This document shows positions 23,567-35,096 of a stretch of 64,000 bases of DNA, one piece after another; position 1 is the first letter of the stretch, and the number at the start of each line of letters is the position of its first letter. A program made the position numbers and the translations under genes. Source of the stretch: Elymus sibiricus (taxonomy: Eukaryota > Streptophyta > Magnoliopsida > Poales > Poaceae); the NCBI GenBank assembly GCA_039707655.1, contig CM077674.1:240795904-240859903 (forward strand), written 5' to 3'. The notes beneath the pieces were generated by a model that had not been told where the DNA came from, made no database searches, and was given only the letters and a program-made list of their open reading frames with translations.

Positions 23567-26500
23567 TGTAACATCCCCAGCATCACATCACAGTGATCAC
23601 CTCTCGATCATGCCAAGTCATCATCATTTCTCCATGAGAAAAATAATTCAAGTTCAAATTCAAAATTCCAATGCAAGTCAAATATTTATCTCTTCAAGTG
23701 GCAAATCTAAAATGTCCATAATGTTGCAAATAATCTCAGGGCAAGTATATAAGTGGAACCAACATTTTTGGGAATCCCAAATTGCTCCTGGAAAATTATT
23801 TGAATGGTCCAGCAGCATTTATCCTACCTCATTCAATTTCTAAAAATATTAACACCATTCCAATTGCCTCCAAAATAATTGTGGCAGTGCATTATAATGC
23901 CCTGGATTTAATGGGCCTAGTCCCATGTTTTTCCTACACCATATGGTCCCTCAAATATTCCCCTCTCCCTCTCTGTTTAAAATAAAAAGAAAACAGAAAA
24001 TAAAACAGAAGAAAAGGGGCAGCAGCCCACCTACCTGGCCACTGGGTCGGAGCCACCGTGCGGCCCAGCTCACCAGGGCCTCCCCCTACCTGCTCCCGCC
24101 GCCGTGTCGTGCCCGCCATGGCCGCGCTCGCCTCTGCCGCTCGCCGCCCGCCACCGCAGCGTAGCAGGTGAGGAGGGGATAAGCCCCAGCCTCCTCCCTC
24201 TCCCCTGGACCTTCCCATCACTCTTCTCTCTCTCGCTCGCCCTCGCACGCCGCTCTCCCCTCTCTGCTCGCGCGCGTCCGAACACCACCGCCGCCGTGCC
24301 TCCGTCGTCACCGCGGCCACCGAGCCCCGTTCGCCTCGCCGTCGTGTCCCTCGTCTCCGTCGTCGTCCGCCACTTCATCCGTGCCAACGAAGCAAAGCCG
24401 GGGAGCACCGCAGGCCACGGATCGAGCACTTCTTCGTCTTCGGTCGCCGGCGCATCTCCGACGAATGCCGGCGAACTGCTGCTCCTAAGCCACCACCGGG
24501 CCCTCGTGCGCCTCCACGGTGAGCAGCAGCATCCCTCCCATCTCTTTTCCGTCCATCTGCGCCACCGTAGCCGCCGCGCCATTGTTGCCCGAGCGGAGCT
24601 CCGCCGTAGACGAGGCCGCCGTCGCCGTAGTTGTTGTCGTGCGCAACTGAGCACGCCAGTGTGCTCAGTGTGTCGCTAGGATTCGAGCGCTAGTCGTCGC
24701 GCTCCTCCTCGATGCCATTTTGCTCGAAACCGAGCACGGCCGAGCTTCTGTCGCCGCCGATGTGGTCGCCGCCGTCGTGTTAGGCCTCCCCAGTCCCGGC
24801 TCTAGCCACCACCGGATGCGGCTTCGAGTGGCCGATCCAACGAGCCCAACCGCGCCTGATTTGGTCGCCTGTAGGAGAAATCCGAGCTCACCGGAGTTCG
24901 GCCGCCGCGTATCTAGTCGCCGGAGCCACTCCGGCGCCGGCGCTGACCTGGCCGCCCACGTGGCACCGCCTGTGACACTGACCGCCGGGCCCCACGGGCC
25001 CCAGTTGACCCAATTGACTGGGTCAACTGCTGACTGGGCACCGTGGCCCACTGACATGTGGGCCCCACGAGTTTAAAACATTTTTAAAATATATTAAACT
25101 GTTAATTAAAATCTGTTAATTAGATAATTAGTTAGTTAGTCACTGACACCTGGGGCCCACTCCCCTAATTAATCCTGTTTGTTTAATTAACTCTCTATTT
25201 AGTGCACAGAGGCTGACAGGTGGGCCCCACCTGTCAGTTTGACTCAGTCAGTAGCCCAGCCGACGGCTGACGTCATGCTGACATCACTGCTGACGCAATA
25301 GTCATTTTCTGTTATTTATTTAAATTCCTGAATTTCAGAAAAATGCTAAAAACCTTAGAAAATTCATAACTTTTAAACCGTAGCTCGGATCGAAAAACTT
25401 TCTACATGAAAGTTGCTCAGAACGACGAGACGAATCTGATCGTGTCGTCTGTTTCCTTGCCAGAACCTCCTACGTAGGAGAACTCGTAACTCCGAGCCCG
25501 ATTCCGGTATTGGAATAGTGCACACACTCCGGTAATTCCAACTTTAATCCTAAAATAACTAAATTGGTTTAGATAGTTCTTTAGGCAACCCTGCACTGCA
25601 CCCTAGCTGCCACTTGCCCCTAACACAGCAAACGTGCAACCGTCCCCCTCCGGTTCATCTGTCTGACAGACGTCCGGAACCGGGAATACTTCCCGGATGG
25701 GTTCCGCCTTCTTCGTTATCGGTAGCGCTGTGTTAGGCCGTCATGCTTTGTGATTCCTTTTGTTGCTGTGTATTTATATTGTTTCTTCTCCCCCTTTCTC
25801 CCCGGTAGACCCCGAGACCGCTGACGATGCCCTGGTGGTCGACTACTTCACCGTCGAAGACTCTGCCTTTGCTGCCAAGCAACCAGGCAAGCACCCCCCT
25901 TTTGAGCATTCCGATATCGCCCATTCTCTTCTCTCTCATGCTTGCATTAGAATTGCTGCTGCTACTGCTTTACCTATTCTGGTGCATAGCCTATTTATTG
26001 TAACCTGCTATTGTTACCTACCTGCTTATCCTAAACTACTTAGAATAGGATGGGTAGAAGCCTTCAGAGACTCCCACTTTATCTTGTCTGCCCCGCTGGA
26101 TTCAGAAGACCCGTTCAACGGGATCGAAGACCAGGGTTACTTTGGGATACTATGACATGACACTGAACCTGGATACTAAAGACGGGTCGGCCCTGAGGGG
26201 TACCCGCGCGAGCCTGCGTGGCGAGTGATGTGGAGACGGGTTGACCTGAGAGGTGCCCGCGAGATAATTACGAGGCGTGGCCGGGCATTCTTAGCCCTTG
26301 CCGCAAGTCCTCGAGACGGGGCGACGGGGTCACATCGATCGTGAGTCTCTGCTCGTTACCGCGCGCTCCTAATCCACGAGCGGTTTGGATATTTGATCCG
26401 AGGGGCCTCTGGCCCGATAGCACTAACCATCACGTGGGCATAGTATGGGCGTTCTGCGTTGTATACTTCAGCCGGAGCTTAATTGACGTCAGCGAGGAGC

Positions 26501-27590
26501 GGCCCGTTTTGGATTGGACTGGGAACGCAACTGCACTTGTATAAGGGGTTGCTAGGTCTGCTTGCGAAACGTCCTCGCAATGTGCAGGAGTTCCCGGGGC
26601 GAAGGCCCAAGACCCCCGGGTGCATAGGTTAGTCCGGCGTGCTGACCTCTCATTAAGTATCTGGTCGGGTTGCGGCGTGTTGTTTGGCCGAGGCCGGGCA
26701 TGACCCAGTAAAGTGTGTCCGGCCGGAGTTAAGCAAGCGTGGTGGGTAAGTTGGTGCACCCCTGCAGGGAAGAAACTTCTATCGATAGCCTGTCCTACGG
26801 TAACGGACACTCGGAGTTGTATCCCGATCGGTACAACTAGAACATGAGATGATAACTGGATACTAGGGCTCTGGGGTTTCTTTCTCGCAGGGAGTCGGGA
26901 AAGAATCTCAGGCCGAGGTTGATGATACTACTACTACTACTTTACATTATGTTACTCTGCTCACCTCTATGCTGCAAGACTGAAGATGCTGAAGATGCTA
27001 GTCTTCGATAGGACTAGGCTCTCCTCCTCTATTCTGGCATTTCTGCAGCCCAGTCCACATATACAGCCCTTCTTTGAAAATGTTGCATATGTAGTGTAGA
27101 TCCTTGCTTGCTGAGTACTTCGGATGAGTACTCACGTTTGCTTTACTTTCTTTTTCCCCATATTCATTTCAATGCCGACAGACGACGGAGCCCCTGAGAC
27201 TGCTGCCCCCGTCGACGACTACGGCTACTACTACTACCCACCCGGCGAGTACTACTACGAGGAGCCGACTGACGACCAGGAGTAGGATCGGAGGGTCCAG
27301 GGCAGGAGGCCTTCGCCTTTCGATCGTAGCTTTTATTTTACCCCGCCTTCTAAAGGCTTATCTCTCTCTCTCTATGTATTAGTCTGTACTCAGACTCTGA
27401 TGCTTCCGCTGACGCTTGTATGCCATTGAGCTTATGTATTCGAGCCCTCGAGGCCCTGGCTTGTAATATAAAGCTTGTATGACTTTATTTATGTTTTAGA
27501 GTTGTGTTGTGATATCTTCAAGTGAGTCCTAGGCTTGATCGTGTGCATTTGCGTGTATGGTTAGTGCACGATTAAGCCGGGGTCGTCACA
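23567..27590 (+). repeat. 5' LTR of the LARD-like element
   Basis: TGTAACATCCCC...GTCGTCACA. It consists of an AT-rich 5' part, a CpG-rich section (about 24040-25070), a middle with the 'gtagctcggatcgaaaaact' block, and a 3' part with a 37-codon ORF and the block 'cttgtaatataaagcttg'. By eye I count about 20 substitutions against the 3' LTR in the first 1.25 kb, mostly transitions, and fewer later, which points to a recent insertion. The long open frames at 24070-24679 lie on both strands of the CpG-rich part and are composition effects. Confidence 0.9.
27172..27285 (+). CDS. Short ORF in the 5' LTR (37 codons), function unknown
   Basis: ATG to TAG, very rich in Tyr, Asp and Glu; it starts MPTDDGAPETAAPVDD and ends EEPTDDQE. 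The same ORF is in the 3' LTR (34385-34498) with one change (Gly6 to Glu). A tail with the same ending is found in two diverged solo LTRs (10020-10104 and, minus strand, 56872-56950). The upstream 'tttactttctttttccccat...gacag' also looks like a splice acceptor, so this could be a last exon instead of a free-standing ORF. I do not recognise the product. Confidence 0.4.
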   Translation: MPTDDGAPETAAPVDDYGYYYYPPGEYYYEEPTDDQE

Positions 27591-27593
27591 GGT

Positions 27594-27605
27594 TGGTATC
27601 AGAGC
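27594..27605 (+). other. Initiator tRNA-Met primer-binding site of the LARD-like element
   Basis: TGGTATCAGAGC, three bases after the LTR end (27590); complementary to the 3' end of plant initiator tRNA-Met. Confidence 0.9.
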
Positions 27606-30600
27606 CGACTGCCTCTAGGAATCCCCCTTTCCAACTCCTTGGCCGAAGTTGAGTCTAGAGGTCCAAAACTGTTTTACTAACTTGGCTGTGTGGGTTATGG
27701 CCCCACGTCGCCAACTGGGTGGTATTAGGATCTTTTACTCCTCGATCTTTACTCTGGGACTCTGACTTCTCTTCTACTCGGGTTTTATAAATTACTAACA
27801 CCGACACTTAGGATCTCGCAACCACCTCCTCCCGGAGAGCCCCTTCACTACGGATGGTCGACAACTTCATCAGAAGACTCCGAAGATACTCCTCGACGTT
27901 AACCGGGACCCTTGAGCCCCCTGTATCCGCAGTTCCCTATCACTGATAAATCCCCATGGATAACTACACATCCTTGCCGCCCGTACATTCTTCCCTAGTT
28001 GCTCTGGTTATTTCCAGATACCCCGTAATACTCCTCGTTAAACCGGTAACCCTTTGGACCTACTGCCGTGCAGCTTCTTTCGCACTACGGTCAATTCCTC
28101 ACATTACCGGGGATCTGTTCATCCCCAGTTGTCCTTGTGAGTACTAAAGCACTTTGAAATATTATCTGATCTCCCGAGAATCCTCTGCAACTTACCGCTC
28201 TTGAAATTCTTGCCTACTTATCTTATGGTTAACTCCATATGTTTAGCAATCTTCGTTGACATCCCTCTTCAATGCCATCTGAGTTCCTTGATCCAGTCTA
28301 CTGCGAATACTCGCAATCATCAGTTCTTCCCTACTAATTCATTCTTCCGGTTCAGACATCATTTTGGATATGAGCTGGTTCTCGGTAAATCAATCTTTGA
28401 TTGATTGGCCATCTACTTCTACTAAACTTACTCATCCTTTGACCAGAGCCTCTACTTGTGATCCTTCGTTTTGGAATCATAACCCCTTTGTGCTTAGGCG
28501 CCGAATTATTTCAATGTATCTATAATTCGGTGCTTTTGCATCCCTCCTTCATTTGGTTGAGTACCACTACTCACGTCAGATCCTTTGTTGCCTAACTGAT
28601 CTTTTGGTTGGATTAATATCCGACAGTATCCTTCTTATTCAAACATCTTGGGAGTTCTACTCTGATACTTAATACCTTCGGTAAATCGTATCATCTGCTT
28701 TGACTTCGACACTTTGCTTTCGAACTCGTATCCCTTGCTTTGGTTGATGGTTGTATGGATTCGTAAAATTAGTCCCGATGGGTGTATCTATGCTTCGGTC
28801 ATCTGAGAGAACTCAGAAACTTCTATGCGTCGTACCCATCTGGTGTTTCGACAGATAAATTTTCAAACCCCACAACTTCTTCAAAGACGAGAAGTGAATG
28901 AAAGGTTATGCATTGGAGAAGTGGGAGTCGACCTTGAACTTTTGCGTTCATGCCCATGGACACGATGCAAAACGTATCATGGAAACTGCTCGTAAAATAA
29001 TTCCCCTTGGTATAAGTATATCTTATATCCTGGATCTGGTCTTTGTCATCATGGTTCCGACCATGATTGTCCTTCTTTGATCCCATTTTCCGGACAAGTT
29101 CTGGCACTGGTCTGCTGCAAACCAATAGGCCTGCCCAACCTCTACCCTGATTTACCTTCGAGTATTACCCTTGGTATCCCGAGGATATCACAGGTACTAC
29201 ATAATTTCTTATGAGTTCTTCATCCACTATCATTAATCACCAATTCCAATTTTCCCCGGGTTCTGAGTTGATTGTCACTCGAGAACCCCGGTAAGTGAAT
29301 CGATTCCGCACTCCGATTCAAAAACTCTAGGCAATCTTCGCTACTTACGATCTTAATAATCCTTCAAGTCATTCCTAGCCTGATCGGCTATATCTTTATC
29401 GTGTCAACCTTTAACTGTGCTACCTGGTCCTTATGCCCGGAGCACAATTTTTGACGGTGAGCTAAGCTTACGTCGATCCTTCTCATCTTATCATTTCATC
29501 TCAAACAACAAGCCTGAACCCGAGCTTGTGTCGTACTCGTGATTCCAATAACCTTTCGTTGCATCATTTCTTTTGCTTGATGTCGTCGCTGCTCGATGGC
29601 AACCTCCTAGAGTCTCTCGATAGAATTTGTCGCGATCACCGTTAACACTTTAGCATCTTCAAAGATGTCCATTGAAATCATAGCTAGAAATACCATCCTT
29701 GCCCCTCGATGATATGTGATATCATCGATGACATCTTGACTCTCTGCCAACACCTACCTGGTTGTGTTTGGTTAATCCTTACGTTCCGAGATAGTTTTGG
29801 AAGTGTTCCTTTGTATCTCTTAATAACTTCAGATCCAATTCTTACTCGAAACACCATGTTAATGCTACCTCGAAGCATGATTGTGGTATTCCGAATATCA
29901 ACAAAACATTGGGAACACTTTGCCGAATGTTTCTTGATCTGTTATCCAAACACCGTTGTTCGGGTAAACATCATGAATTTTCCCTCGCCCTTCAACTAAT
30001 TGCTTTTGAACTTACTGTTCCCTCATGTATATCATGCTCCGCTTTTCCTAGGACAGGATATACTCCCAATACTTGTGTGTAAACACATTTTCCTTTCCAT
30101 TGTTTTGTTAAACCTTTCTTGTGATCTATGTGATGTAAGCAGAATTAATTCCCTGCTTATGTAACACCCCGGTGTACAACTCTGTCAGTGAGACCCTGTT
30201 ACTATTGTTGATGACATTCCGGTAACCACCGATGGACGAGAACTTTGCCTATTGGTCCGCCTCGTTCAACGAGCAGGAAAATGGTTCTCTTCGTCCCTCG
30301 CCCTTGGTACCGACGTTGTTACCGACATAATTGACAGGCTACCTTCTGACATACCTTGCTGTCGTGACCGGTAACAAGTCACCGTTCTCTCTGCCTTTGA
30401 TCAACACCTATCACAGCTCCACAGGATCGGAACCTGACTCTCCTGTATATCCCCGATTCCGAGATATTCTTTACAATTGACTCTGGGTGTTATCCCGAGC
30501 CACCCTCGACAGATGATCTACTCCCGATACCCTGAACCCTTGTTCACACTTCGTTCAGGTATCGAGCAAATGTCCATTCGCTTGATATTTCTTATCGTAT

Positions 30601-30757
30601 CTTCATACTTTGCTCTCGAAGATTTCTTAAGCTTCAACTCGAGAAATACTTCTGTCACCTTCCCTGAATTGTCCACCAGATAATCGACCTTGTAAGGTTC
30701 AGTTCTTCCGAAGCTACCCTTTTCTTCCCCACTTAAATCTCGGGACGAGATTTCTTG
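27606..30757 (+). other. Non-coding interior of the LARD-like element
   Basis: 3.1 kb, rich in ctt and gat triplets, with no open frame above about 100 codons and no gag, protease, RT or integrase motif on either strand. The AT/GC balance is even and unlike the LTR. I see no decayed pol, so coding capacity was replaced or lost long ago. Confidence 0.7.
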
Positions 30758-30771
30758 TAGTGGAGGAGAAT
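30758..30771 (+). other. Polypurine tract of the LARD-like element
   Basis: gtggaggagaat-type purine run ending directly at the 3' LTR start; expected primer for second-strand synthesis. Confidence 0.7.
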
Positions 30772-33700
30772 TGTAACATCCCCAGCATCACATCACAGTG
30801 ATCACCTCTCGATCATGCCAAGTCATCATCATTTCTCCATGAGAAAAATAATTCAAGTTCAAATTCAAAATTCCAATGCAAGTCAAATATTTATCTCTTC
30901 AAGTGGCAAATCTAAAATGTCCATAATGTTGCAAATAATCTCAGGGCAAGTATATAAGTGGAACCAACATTTTTGGGAATCCCAAATTGCTCCTGGAAAA
31001 TTATTTGAATGGTCCAGCAGCATTTATCCTACCTCATTCAATTTCTAAAAATATTAACACCATTCCAATTGCCTCCAAAATAATTGTGGCAGTGCATTAT
31101 AATGCCCTGGATTTAATGGGCCTAGTCCCATGTTTTTCCTACACCATATGGTCCCTCAAATATTCCCCTCTCCCTCTCTGTTTAAAATAAAAAGAAAACA
31201 GAAAATAAAACAGAAGAAAAGGGGCAGCAGCCCACCTACCTGGCCACTGGGTCGGAGCCACCGCGCGGCCCAGCTCACCAGGGCCTCCCCCTACCTGCTC
31301 CCGCCGCCGTGTCGTGCCCGCCATGGCCGCGCTCGCCTCTGCCGCTCGCCGCCCGCCACCGCAGCGTAGCAGGTGAGGAGGGGATAAGCCCCAGCCTCCT
31401 CCCTCTTCCCTGGACCTTCCCATCACTCTTCTCTCTCTCGCTCGCCCTCGCACGCCGCTCTCCCCTCTCTGCTCGCGCGCGTTCGAACACCACCGCCGCC
31501 GTGCCTCCGTCGTCACCGCGGCCACCGAGCCCCGTTCGCCTCGCCGTCGTGTCCCTCGTCTCCGCCGTCGTCCGCCACTTCATCCGTGCCAACGAAGCAA
31601 AGCCGGGGAGCACCGCAGGCCGCGGATCGAGCGCTTCTTCGTCTTCGGTCGCCGGCGCATCTCCGACGAATGCCGGCGAACTGCTGCTCCTAAGCCACCA
31701 CCGGGCCCTCGTGCGCCTCCACGGTGAGCAGCAGCATCCCTCCCATCTCTTTTCCGTCCGTCTGCGCCATCGTAGCCGCCGCGCCATTGTTGCCCGAGCG
31801 GACCTCCGCCGTGGACGAGGCCGTCGTCGCTGTAGTTGTTGTCATGCGCAACTGAGCACGCCAGTGTGCTCAGTGTGTCGCTAGGATTCGAGCGCTAGTC
31901 GCCGCGCTCCTCCTGGATGCCGTTTTGCTCGAAACCGAGCACGGCCGAGCTTCTGTCGCCGCCGATGTGGTCGCCGCCATCGCGTTAGGCCTCCCCAGTC
32001 CCGGCTCTAGCCACCACCGGATGCGGCTTCGAGTGGCCGATCCAACGAGCCCAACCGCGCCTGATTTGGTCGCCTGTAGGACAAATCCGAGCTCACCGGA
32101 GTTCGGCCGCCGCGTATCTGGTCGCCGGAGCCACTCCGGCGCCGGCGCTGACCTGGCCGCCCACGTGGCACCGCCTGTGACACTGACCGCCGGGCCCCAC
32201 GGGCCCCAGTTGACCCAGTTGACTGGGTCAACTGCTGATTGGGCACCGTGGCCCACTGACATGTGGGCCCCACGAGTTTAAAACATTTTTAAAATAAATT
32301 AAACTGTTAATTAAAATTTGTTAATTAGATAATTAGTTAGTTAGTCACTGACACCTGGGGCCCACTACCCTAATTAATCCTGTTAGTTTAATTAACTCTC
32401 TATTTAGTGCACAGAGGCTGACAGGTGGGCCCCACCTGTCAGTTTGACTCAGTCAGCAGCCCAGCCGACGGCTGACGTCATGCTGACATCACTGCTGACG
32501 CAATAGTCATTTTCTGTTATTTATTTAAATTCCTGAATTTCAGAAAAAAAATGCTAAAAACCTTAGAAAATTCATAACTTTTAAACCGTAGCTCGGATCG
32601 AAAAACTTTCTACATGAAAGTTGCTCAGAACGACGAGACGAATCTGATCGTGTCGTCTGTTTCCTTGCCAGAACCTCCTATGTAGGAGAACTCATAACTC
32701 CGAGCCCGATTCCGGTATAGGAATAGTGCACACACTCCGGTTGAATAATTCCAACTTTAATCCTAAAATAACTAAATTGGTTTAGATAGTTCTTTAGGCA
32801 ACCCTGCACTGCACCCTAGCTGCCACTTGCTCCTAACACAGCAAACGTGCAACCGTCCCCCTCTGGTTCATCTGTCTGACAGACGTCCGGAACCGGGAAT
32901 ACTTCCCGGATGGGTTCCGCCTTCTTCGTTATCGGTAGCGCTGTGTTAGGCCGTCATGCTTTGTGATTCCTTTTGTTGCTGTGTATTTATATTGTTTCTT
33001 CTCCCCCTTTCTCCCCGGTAGACCCCGAGACCGCTGACGATGCCCTGGTGGTCGACTACTTCACCGTCGAAGACTCTGCCTTTGCTGCCAAGCAACCAGG
33101 CAAGCACCCCCCTTTTGAGCATTCCGATATCGCCCATTCTCTTCTCTCTCATGCTTGCATTAGAATTGTTGCTGCTACTGCTTTACCTATTCTGGTGCAT
33201 AGCCTGTTTATTGTAACCTGCTATTGTTACCTACCTGCTTATCCTAAACTGCTTAGAATAGGATGGGTAGAAGCCTTCAGAGACTCCCACTTTATCCTGT
33301 CTGCCCCGCTGGATTCAGAAGACCCGTTCAACGGGATCGAAGACCAGGGTTACTTTGGGATACTATGACATGACACTGAACCTGGATACTAAAGACGGGT
33401 CGGCCCTGAGGGGTACCCGCGCGAGCCTGCGTGGCGAGTGATGTGGAGACGGGTTGACCTGAGAGGTGCCCGCGAGATAATTACGAGGCGTGGCCGGGCA
33501 TTCTTAGCCCTTGCCGCAAGTCCTCGAGATGGGGCGACGGGGTCACATCGATCGTGAGTCTCTGCTCGTTACCGCGCGCTCCTAATCCATGAGCGGTTTG
33601 GATATTTGATCCGAGGGGCCTCTGGCCCGATAGCACTAACCATCACGTGGGCATAGTATGGGCGTTCTGCGTCGTATACTTCAGCCGGAGCTTAATTGAC

Positions 33701-34801
33701 GTCAGCGAGGAGCGGCCCGTTTTGGATTGGACTGGGAACGCAACTGCACTTGTATAATGGGTTGCTAGGTCTGCTTCCGAAACGTCCTCGCAACGTGCAG
33801 GAGTTCCCGGGGCGAAGGCCCAAGACCCCCGGGTGCATAGGTTAGTCCGGCGTGCTGACCTCTCATTAAGTATCTGGTCGGATTGCGGCGTGTTGTTTGG
33901 CCGAGGCCGGGCATGACCCAGTAAAGTGTGTCCGGCCGGAGTTAAGCAAGCGTGGTGGGTAAGTTGGTGCACCCCTGCAGGGAAGAAACTTCTATCGATA
34001 GCCTGTCCTACGGTAACGGACACTCGGAGTTGTATCCCGATCGGTACAACTAGAACATGAGATGATAACTGGATACTAGGGCTCTGGGGTTGCTTTCTCG
34101 CAGGGAGTCGGGAAAGAATCTCAGGCCGAGGTTGATGATACTACTACTACTACTTTACATTATGTTACTCTGCTCACCTCTATGCTGCAAGACTGAAGAT
34201 GCTGAAGATGCTAGTCTTCGATAGGACTAGGCACTCCTCCTCTATTCTGGCATTTCTGCAGCCCAGTCCACATATACAGCCCTTCTTTGAAAATGTTGCA
34301 TATGTAGTGTAGATCCTTGCTTGCTGAGTACTTCGGATGAGTACTCACGTTTGCTTTACTTTCTTTTTCCCCATATTCATTTCAATGCCGACAGACGACG
34401 AAGCCCCTGAGACTGCTGCCCCCGTCGACGACTACGGCTACTACTACTACCCACCCGGTGAGTACTACTACGAGGAGCCGACTGATGACCAGGAGTAGGA
34501 TCGGAGGGTCCAGGGCAGGAGGCCTTCGCCTTTCGATCGTAGCTTTTATTTTACCCCGCCTTCTAAAGGCTTATCTCTCTCTCTATGTATTAGTCTGTAC
34601 TCAGACTCTGGTGCTTCCGCTGACGCTTGTATGCCATCGAGCTTATGTATTCGAGCCCTCGAGGCCCTGGCTTGTAATATAAAGCTTGTATGACTTTATT
34701 TATGTTTTAGAGTTGTGTTGTGATATCTTCAAGTGAGTCCTAGGCTTGATCGTGTGCATTTGCGTGTATGGTTAGTGCACGATTAAGCCGGGGTCGTCAC
34801 A
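30772..34801 (+). repeat. 3' LTR of the LARD-like element
   Basis: Near-identical copy of 23567-27590, 4030 bp, followed by the target duplication caacc. It differs by scattered transitions and small indels; for example 'ggttgaataattcc' replaces 'ggtaattcc' near 32740. Confidence 0.9.
34385..34498 (+). CDS. Short ORF in the 3' LTR (37 codons), function unknown
   Basis: Copy of the ORF at 27172-27285; residue 6 is Glu instead of Gly, and two synonymous changes (ggc/ggt, gac/gat) are seen. The mix of one replacement and two silent changes is too small a sample to show selection. Confidence 0.4.
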   Translation: MPTDDEAPETAAPVDDYGYYYYPPGEYYYEEPTDDQE

Positions 34802-35096
34802 CAACCCACCTCACCATGCCGAGGAAAGTGTGTCAATACTTTTAAATGCGATAAAATATGTCAAAATGTACAAATGGGGAGTAAAATGTAAAAAATGCTT
34901 CAGTTTTTGTTTATGTCAATCTGAATATCAAACACTCTAACTGTAAAAATAGGAGGACTTGCCACACGAGTGCATCTATAGCCAACCTCCACCCAGGAAC
35001 ACCCAAATTGCAAAGGGCATCAACGTGGAGACTGAGTTCCTATGTACGCCATGCCAGTGAAACCGACATTTCTAGTGCTACTAAGCTCTACCCCAG
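34802..35096 (-). pseudogene. 3' end and 3' flank of a duplicated wall-associated kinase gene
   Basis: This segment matches 47633-47896 closely. The minus strand from 35096 to 35020 encodes the last 25 residues of the kinase (SGVELSSTRNVGFTGMAYIG, then TQSPR and stop). Four residues differ from the intact gene at 47826. The stop codon TGA is at 35020-35022, and the 3' flank follows down to 34802. Similarity stops abruptly at 35097, so the rest of the gene is gone. The LARD-like element separates this piece from the other part of the duplicate at 23395-23566. Confidence 0.8.

Larger units (their letters stand above)
23567..34801 (+). mobile_element. Complete large-LTR element with non-coding interior (LARD-like)
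   Basis: Two LTRs of 4024 bp (23567-27590) and 4030 bp (30772-34801) flank a 3181-bp interior. The target duplication caacc (23562-23566 and 34802-34806) shows a clean single insertion. The interior has a primer site for initiator tRNA-Met at its left end and a purine-rich tract at its right end, but no gag or pol. This is the layout of large retrotransposon derivatives described in barley and relatives. The sequence 'atctcgggacgagatttctt' just before the right LTR resembles the 3' end of Tekay/Del chromoviruses, so I suspect such an ancestor. It inserted into the duplicated 3' flank of the kinase gene. Confidence 0.9.

Noticed and set aside
24070..24679. Two long open frames on opposite strands (194 and 191 codons), repeated at 31275-31884
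   Set aside because: Both lie in the CpG-rich part of the LTR, where stop codons are rare; they overlap each other and differ between LTR copies by replacement changes without preference.
28823..29125. 100-codon minus-strand frame in the LARD interior
   Set aside because: No motif, no support from neighbouring frames, and the interior is otherwise non-coding.
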